Assembly (NCBI GenBank): GCA_026004875.1
Contig: BPJZ01000002.1
Span: 62,001 to 126,000, forward strand
DNA: 64,000 nucleotides
Reading direction: 5' to 3'
DNA from: Candidatus Poribacteria bacterium
GTDB taxonomy: Bacteria; Poribacteria; WGA-4E; GCA-2687025
Shown: positions 58,459-64,000 of the stretch, in pieces
How the letters are laid out: every line of letters begins with the position of its first letter
Position numbering within the stretch: position 1 is the stretch's first letter
Program-made: the position numbers and the translations under genes
The notes under the pieces: model-generated
Databases searched by the model: none
What the model was told of the DNA's origin: nothing
Seen by the model: the letters and a program-made list of their open reading frames with translations, nothing else

Positions 58459-60019
58459 TCACCGCATCGCCAAGCGGGTCAACGTCTCCTGAACGGCCTC
58501 CAAGCTCAAGACCGTTTCCCGCGAGAGGTCCAGCGCCAAGCGGGGCATCACCCCAAGCAGGACCACCAGGAGCGCCAGCGGAACCAACGCCAGCAGCTCT
58601 CGGGGACGAACGTCGGGCAAGCCGCTCACCTCCCGGGTTCGGCTGACCTAAAAACATCCGCTGAATCGTCCAGAGGAAATAGGCCGCTCCGATGACGACT
58701 CCGATCACCGAAACCAACGCATAGAGCGGATAGGTCTTCCAAGCGCCCAGGAGGGAGAGGAACTCCCCGACAAACCCACTCAACCCCGGCAACCCCAGCG
58801 AGCCAAAGAAGGCCACCGCCATCAGGAACGTGTAGACAGGCATCACGGTGGCCAGCCCCCCAAAGCCCTTCTGCCCTGCTTTGGAAGGATCCACGCCGTA
58901 AAGCTGGAGCAGCGCCGGGTCCTCCGGATAGACGATAAAACGATGGTGCGCCCGGACGTAAACCACGCCGACGATCAAAAAGAGCATGCCGCTGAGCAGC
59001 CCATGGCTCACCATCTGGAAGATGGCCCCGTTCACCCCCTCCGGCGTTCGGGCGGCGATCCCCAACAGCACAAACCCCATGTGCCCGATGCTGGAGTAGG
59101 CGACGAGCTTCTTCATGTCCAACTGGGCCATGGCGCAAAAGGCACCGTAGATGATGTTGACCACGCCCAGGACGGCCAAAAAGCGCCACCAGCCCTCCGA
59201 GGCGTCCCCTAACACTTGGAGGTTGATTCGGGCCAACCCGTAGGTCCCCATCTTCAGGAGAATTCCTGCCAGGATCACACTAATCGGCGTGGGCGCTTCC
59301 ACGTGAGCGTCGGGCAACCACGTGTGGAACGGGAAGATCGGCACCTTAATGGCAAACCCCAAATAAAAGCCCAACCAGAGCCAATTGAGAACCCAGACAG
59401 GGAGGTTTTTGGCCGCCAGCTCCGGGATCGCAAAGGTTCGTGCGCCCGCCGGGCCGGAGAGGAAGTATAGCGCCAAGATCGCCACCAGCATGAACACGCT
59501 GCCAAAAAGCGTGTAGAGAAAGAACTTAATCGCGGCGTACTCCCGGCGAGGGCCGCCCCAGTAGCCGATGAGGAAGTACATCGGGAGCAGCGTCAGCTCA
59601 AAGAAGACATAAAAGAGGATCAGGTCCTGAGCGATGAAAAAGCCGAGCATCCCAGCAACCAGCAACAGATAGAGGAAGAAATAGCTCTTTTCTGTGCCGC
59701 TTCGGTGGCTCTCCTCTTCGATCCGCCAAGAGGCGATCACGCCGATCACCGAGATGACCGCCGTCAGAAGCACCAAGGCCACACTCAAGCCGTCTACGCC
59801 CAGGAAGTATTCGATGTGAAATGCTGGAATCCAGGCGGCCCGCTCGACGAACTGGAGTCCTCCGCTCTGCGTCTGGAAGCCCACTCCGATCGCCAGCGCC
59901 ACTCCCAAAGAGACCAACGTCGCCAGCAGGGCGATCGCCCGGCTCCACCGGCGAGGAGCCAAGAGGATCACCACCATCCCGACGACCGGCGCCAACCACA
60001 ACAGCGACAACAGTCCCAT
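58459..60019 (-). CDS. nuoM: NADH-quinone oxidoreductase subunit M, second copy (one apparent frameshift)
   Basis: Second NuoM, about 519 residues: FYVFFELTLLPMYFLIGYW (helix-5 Glu), VPIFPFHTWLPDAHVEAPT and KKLVAYSSIGHMGFVLLG. One extra base in the C3 run at 58632-58634 (minus-strand G) misreads the last 55 residues. Repair changes a non-hydrophobic tail into SGLPDVRPRELLALVPLALL and a final helix, ending at 58459. It is similar to, but diverged from, the copy at 4057-5715. Confidence 0.93.
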
Positions 60020-60041
60020 CGTTTTGGTTCCTCTCCCCTCT

Positions 60042-62159
60042 TTAACGGAACGCCGCGGAGATCAAGAACGCCAACGCGACCAGCCCGCTGAAGACGACCA
60101 ACAGGTACCCCTGAATGTAGCCGGTCTGAAGCTGTCGAAAGCCGGCCCCCAACTGCCGGAGCAGCCAGGCGACCCCGTTGACCGCGCCGTCCACCACGTA
60201 CCGATCTATCGCACCGGTAACCCAGGTGAACGAATGGCGTGCCCCGACAACCAGATAGGCGAGCCCGTTGACTGCGCCGTCAATAACCCGCAGGTCGAAG
60301 CGCCCACTCCACTGGCTCAACCGGTGGGCGTTGCGGACGAACGCCCAGTCGTATAACGCATCCAAGCCGTACTTCGCCTCCAAGACCCGCGCGAACTGAC
60401 CCTGGGCGAAGCGCTCCGTCGACCAACGTCGGTAGAGGTAAAACAGCGCCGCGACTAGAACGCCTAACAGAGCCAACCCCACCGAGAGGACCATCGTCCA
60501 TAAGTGAACGCTCGCCGGGCCATGGCCGTGAGCCTCGGCGCGATGTGCGGCCTCCGGGAGCCACCCCTCCGCTCCGCTGAGCACCTCCGCGATCCATCCC
60601 TCCGAAGCCGGATGAAGCGACCAGAAGATCCAGAGCGCAAAGAAGGCCAGAACGGCCAACGGCACGGTCATCACCCAGGAGGACTCGCGCACCTCGGCCA
60701 GCGCCCCCCGAACGGCGTCGGCCTCCGGCCCAAGAGCTCGACCGCCCGGTGTCCCCGCGAAGGTCCAGAAGACCAAGCGAAACATGTAAAAGGCGGTCAT
60801 CGCCGCCGCGATGAACCCAAAGACCGCCAGCATCAGATGCTGCGGATGCTCCAGGACATAGGCCAACGAGCCGGCTAGAATCGCGTCCTTGCTGAGAAAC
60901 CCGGCCGTCAGAGGAATTCCGCTGATCGCCAGCGTGGCGATCAAGAAGGTCCCAAAGGTCAGCGGCATCCTTCGCCGAAGTCCCCCCATGTTCCGCATGT
61001 CCTGAGCGTCGGCGTGAAGATGATGCCGATGAAACGCCTCGTGTAGCGCATGAATGACGCTTCCAGAGCCCAAAAACAGACAGGCTTTAAAAAATGCATG
61101 GGTCAGCAGGTGGAACAGCGCTGCCGTGTAGTTCCCCACGCCGACGGCCAGCATCATATATCCCAGTTGGCTGACCGTCGAGTAGGCGAGCACCCGCTTA
61201 ATGTCCGTCTGGACCAGCGCGATACTCGCGGCAAAGAGCGCCGTAAAGCCGCCCACATAGGCGACCACCAGGAGCGTCCGCTCGTCGAACAGCCCGACCT
61301 GGAGCATCCGTGCCGCTAGATAGACACCCGCGGCGACCATGGTCGCCGCGTGGATCAACGCGCTGACCGGTGTTGGTCCCTCCATCGCATCGGGAAGCCA
61401 GGTGTGAAGCGGAAACTGAGCCGACTTGCCAACCGCCCCAGCAAAGAGGAACAGCCCCGCTAGCGTCAGCAACCATCCCTTAATCGCCCCCGCCTGTACC
61501 CCTTGAGCCACCTCCGGCAACCGAAGGCTCCCCACCGACGCCCAGACGATCGCCAGGCCGATCAGCAACAGCACGTCCCCCACCCGCGTTGTCAGGAACG
61601 CTTTGATCGCCGCGTCTTGGGCCGACTTCCGTTCGTAGTAGAACCCGATCAGCAGGTAGGAGCAAAGGCCCATTAGCTCCCAGCCAATGAACAGCGTCAG
61701 GAGGTTGTCCGAGAGGGTCAACAGGATCATCGCAAAAGTGAACAGCGAAAGGTAGGCAAAAAAGCGCGAGTAGTAGGGCTCCGGTTCTCCGTCCCGGACC
61801 TTCATGTACTCTACCGAGAAGAGATGGATCATCAGACAGACCAAGGTCACCATGAAGAGAAGGACCTTTGTCGTGTTGTCCACCATCAAGCCGACCTGAA
61901 AGGAGAGGGGGCCCAAGTCTATCCAGCGGAGCGGCGCTTGGGGCACCCAGAGGACCGCCGTCGGCTCAAAGAGATGAGGCACCACCCCAACCAACACAAG
62001 GAAAAAGGGCACCCCCACGCCCAACAGAGAGACCACCGCGCCCGCAACGCGCGGCCCTCGCACCCAGCGACCCACCAGGAGAATCTGAATCAGAAAGGCC
62101 ACCAGAGGCGCAAACAGCACGATCGCCAGGAGGGTTCCCGAAAGCTCCACCGGTTTCAC
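60042..62159 (-). CDS. nuoL: NADH-quinone oxidoreductase subunit L, second copy
   Basis: Second NuoL, 705 residues, longer than the first (626). Motifs: IGWELMGLCSYLLIGFYYER, GAVGKSAQFPLHTWLPDAME, SALIHAATMVAAGVYLAARM. Extra length lies in the segment before the C-terminal lateral helix, including a His-rich loop (EAFHRHHLHADAQD, and EAAHRAEAHGHGPASVHLW). ATG overlaps the nuoK stop by four bases. Intact. Confidence 0.96.
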   Translation of the reverse strand: MKPVELSGTLLAIVLFAPLVAFLIQILLVGRWVRGPRVAGAVVSLLGVGVPFFLVLVGVVPHLFEPTAVLWVPQAPLRWIDLGPLSFQVGLMVDNTTKVLLFMVTLVCLMIHLFSVEYMKVRDGEPEPYYSRFFAYLSLFTFAMILLTLSDNLLTLFIGWELMGLCSYLLIGFYYERKSAQDAAIKAFLTTRVGDVLLLIGLAIVWASVGSLRLPEVAQGVQAGAIKGWLLTLAGLFLFAGAVGKSAQFPLHTWLPDAMEGPTPVSALIHAATMVAAGVYLAARMLQVGLFDERTLLVVAYVGGFTALFAASIALVQTDIKRVLAYSTVSQLGYMMLAVGVGNYTAALFHLLTHAFFKACLFLGSGSVIHALHEAFHRHHLHADAQDMRNMGGLRRRMPLTFGTFLIATLAISGIPLTAGFLSKDAILAGSLAYVLEHPQHLMLAVFGFIAAAMTAFYMFRLVFWTFAGTPGGRALGPEADAVRGALAEVRESSWVMTVPLAVLAFFALWIFWSLHPASEGWIAEVLSGAEGWLPEAAHRAEAHGHGPASVHLWTMVLSVGLALLGVLVAALFYLYRRWSTERFAQGQFARVLEAKYGLDALYDWAFVRNAHRLSQWSGRFDLRVIDGAVNGLAYLVVGARHSFTWVTGAIDRYVVDGAVNGVAWLLRQLGAGFRQLQTGYIQGYLLVVFSGLVALAFLISAAFR

Positions 62160-62461
62160 CCCTTCAACTCGGTGGTCTCATCCGGATTGATGGTCGCCAG
62201 CTCTTGATAGATGTCCAGGATGATCGCCAACGCAATGGCCGCTTCCGCCGCCGCCAGGACGATGACGAACAGGCCGACCACCTGACCCAAGACCCCACCG
62301 AGGACGTACTTTGAGAAGGCCACAAAGTTCAGGTTCGCCGCGTTCAGGATCAGCTCAACGCCCATCAGCATCGCGATGGCGTTCCGGCGGGTCAGGACGG
62401 CGAACATCCCAAACACAAACAACAAGCTGCTGACAGCCAAGTAGTGGGTCAGCGTGATCAC
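62156..62461 (-). CDS. nuoK: NADH-quinone oxidoreductase subunit K, second copy
   Basis: A 101-residue, three-helix complex I subunit with MLMGVELILNAANLNFVAF (first membrane Glu) and LAAAEAAIALAIILDI (second). Both ends overlap neighbours by four bases, a very compact arrangement. Confidence 0.95.
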   Translation of the reverse strand: MITLTHYLAVSSLLFVFGMFAVLTRRNAIAMLMGVELILNAANLNFVAFSKYVLGGVLGQVVGLFVIVLAAAEAAIALAIILDIYQELATINPDETTELKG

Positions 62462-63414
62462 GGCGTAATCCCCTTTCGTGCGATAATCGCCGCGCCCATC
62501 AGGGCGACCAGAAGGATCAGCCCGGCCACCTCAAAGGGGAGGAGAAACTCACCTAGCATTAGCGCGTCCCCCAGGCCCGCCGTTGTGCTCAGAGGGGTCA
62601 GAACGCGGAGCGCTGGATCCTCCCGGAGCCGACGATAGACCGCCTCAGAGAGCCCCTGAACTCGGACGGCTCGGAGCCCCTGAACGGCGATCAGCCGGAG
62701 GTCCTCCCGCGGACTCAGCGGCTGCAGGATTTCGGCGATCCGGGAGGGATCGAGCGGAGCCATTCCGTCGGAGGCCGGCGTGCCCTTTCGCTCCAACGCG
62801 ATCTGGAGTCGTTCCGGAGCTCCCCAGACCTCTTGGACCTGGATGACGTACAGCCGAGAGGAGGAAGGCCTCGCCGCCTGAAGGCCTCTCTCCACCGCCC
62901 GCCGAGCGTCGCGCACCGCCTCAGGGCGAAGTGGTCCGGCTCCCTGGAAGGTCAACACAACGCGAGCCGTCTCCGACTGAAGCCGCGCGCTCTCGGCACC
63001 CAACTCCCGGAGGAGTCGAGCCACTCGCCGGGCCGTCTCGCCGTCAGAGTCTTCGAAGACAAGCGTTCGGTTGTTGGGAAGCTCCGACCGGCCCACATGG
63101 AGGAGAAATCCCAGGAGGATCAATCCGACGAACGTCGCCGGGAGCAGTTGCCCGACCGGCGCCCGCAGCTGCATGATCAACCGTCCGCTGGTCATCATCA
63201 CGCCAAAGAGGACTAACACCAGGATTCCCCCGACGTAGACCAACAGCTGGATAACGGCCAAAAAGTCGGCGTCCAGAAGGACGTAAAACCCGGCCACCGC
63301 CCCCAGGCTGACCATCAACGCAAAGGCGGCGTGCACCACGTTCCGAGTCGTCACCACGACTCCCGCAAAGACAACCGCCACTCCGGCGAGCAGATAAAAG
63401 ACGACCGCTTCCAT
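62458..63414 (-). CDS. nuoJ: NADH-quinone oxidoreductase subunit J with a large inserted domain, second copy
   Basis: The NuoJ core is clear: TTRNVVHAAFALMVSLGAVA, FLAVIQLLVYVGGILVLVLF and the final helix after FLLPFEVAGLILLVALMG. But the protein has 318 residues instead of about 170-200. The extra part, roughly residues 110-275, lies between helix 4 and helix 5 and is charged and soluble-looking. It contains repeated alpha/beta blocks (TARRVARLLRELGAESARL, ARVVLTF, SRLYVIQVQEVW, EAVYRRLREDPALRV). The reading frame is intact and neighbours overlap, so it is not an assembly join. Function of the insert unknown. Confidence 0.93.
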   Translation of the reverse strand: MEAVVFYLLAGVAVVFAGVVVTTRNVVHAAFALMVSLGAVAGFYVLLDADFLAVIQLLVYVGGILVLVLFGVMMTSGRLIMQLRAPVGQLLPATFVGLILLGFLLHVGRSELPNNRTLVFEDSDGETARRVARLLRELGAESARLQSETARVVLTFQGAGPLRPEAVRDARRAVERGLQAARPSSSRLYVIQVQEVWGAPERLQIALERKGTPASDGMAPLDPSRIAEILQPLSPREDLRLIAVQGLRAVRVQGLSEAVYRRLREDPALRVLTPLSTTAGLGDALMLGEFLLPFEVAGLILLVALMGAAIIARKGITP

Positions 63415-63417
63415 CGG

Positions 63418-64000
63418 CTATGGCCTCCGCGGCGCCGCCGCGGGACGCGGCTGGGGCCCCCCAGAAAACGCATACACCCCCAACAGGGCCACCAGGACCG
63501 GCACTACTACCCAGGCGATCCCGTTTGGTCCGATTCGCCACCCGCCGATCGTCAGGCCGACCCCCTCTTGCGCTAACAGCTCCAGGATGCCGGTTCCCAG
63601 CACGTTCACCAGTCCGATCGGGAGGAAGTACTTCCAACAAAGCGCCATCAACTGATCCACCCGAACGCGCGGGAGCGTCCAGCGGAGCCACATCATCACA
63701 AACACCAACAGGACCGTCTTGAGGGCAAACCAGACAACGCCGGGCAGCAGGTCCCACCCGGGGATCGGACCGCTCCAACCGCCCAAAAAGAGTGTCGTCG
63801 CGATTGCCGAAACGATCACCATGTTTGTGTACTCTGCCATAAAGAAGTAGGCGAAGCGGATTCCGCTGTACTCGGTGTGGAACCCGGCGACGATCTCCGA
63901 TTCCGCCTCCGGCAGGTCAAAGGGGGTCCGGTTTACCTCCGCGATCGCTGAGATATAGTAGAGAAACGCGCTGATAAACAGGAACGGCTGCCGGAAGATT
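63418..64000 (-). CDS. nuoH: NADH-quinone oxidoreductase subunit H, second copy (5' end beyond the window)
   Basis: The frame runs out of the right edge. The visible C-terminal 190 residues contain [20 protein letters not shown] and [18 protein letters not shown], the acidic quinone-site loop, then [17 protein letters not shown] and a short proline- and alanine-rich tail. As in the first cluster, nuoJ rather than nuoI comes next. An internal ATG at 63840 is not the start. Confidence 0.95.
   Translation of the reverse strand, partial: IFRQPFLFISAFLYYISAIAEVNRTPFDLPEAESEIVAGFHTEYSGIRFAYFFMAEYTNMVIVSAIATTLFLGGWSGPIPGWDLLPGVVWFALKTVLLVFVMMWLRWTLPRVRVDQLMALCWKYFLPIGLVNVLGTGILELLAQEGVGLTIGGWRIGPNGIAWVVVPVLVALLGVYAFSGGPQPRPAAAPRRP

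Overview
The window is a GC-rich, densely packed piece of a bacterial chromosome. The encoded outer-membrane and SPOR proteins, lipoproteins, FtsEX and multihaem cytochrome indicate a Gram-negative, respiring organism. The mix of oxidative phosphorylation genes, Gfo/Idh/MocA dehydrogenases, xylose-isomerase-like TIM barrels, a ThuA protein, LamG and FG-GAP/UnbV secreted proteins and TPR proteins suggests an uncultured lineage such as Candidatus Poribacteria. That name is a guess from gene content, not from a marker phylogeny.

Layout. 1-8.9 kb (+): membrane arm of complex I (nuoH, J, K, L, M, N) with an ion-antiporter gene between nuoM and nuoN. 8.9-16.4 kb (+): a complete F-type ATP synthase operon (atpZ-I-B-E-F-H-A-G-D-C), then a PtsN-like EIIA gene. 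17.0-23.6 kb: sugar-type and general metabolism (ThuA, Gfo/Idh/MocA, two TIM-barrel isomerases, class V aminotransferase, FabV enoyl reductase). 23.6-27.8 kb (-): a haem block hemQ, ahbAB fusion and hemA behind an aldo/keto reductase. 28.0-34.8 kb (-): secreted proteins, including three that share a short C-terminal motif and a lipoprotein/TPR/UnbV trio. 35.0-38.4 kb: two Gfo/Idh/MocA enzymes around a lipoprotein. 38.5-43.2 kb (-): a membrane-anchored multihaem cytochrome followed by an UnbV-TPR fusion. 43.5-54.7 kb (+): glnE, two methyltransferases, an FmdB-like zinc ribbon, ftsE, ftsX, a TPR protein, recO and a fused glyQS. 54.7-64 kb (-): a multidomain outer-membrane protein and a second complex I membrane arm (nuoN, M, L, K, J, H). 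The two complex I arms point toward each other from the two ends of the window.

Sequence quality matters here. In 19-21 kb, 38.7-39.6 kb and 45-58.7 kb many conserved genes are broken by single-base changes, almost all +1 insertions, mostly in homopolymers. I counted about 29 insertions and 2 deletions. Removing them restores family-typical proteins whose lengths are whole codons, so I annotate these as single intact genes with probable sequence errors. 1-18.9 kb and 22-38.5 kb show none.

No tRNA, rRNA, CRISPR array, insertion sequence or phage gene was seen. No gene-free stretch exceeds 300 bases. The largest are about 228 bases before glnE (holds a promoter), 214 bases at 34826-35039 (promoter and hairpin on the minus strand) and 212 bases at 27768-27979 (terminator and a weak promoter).
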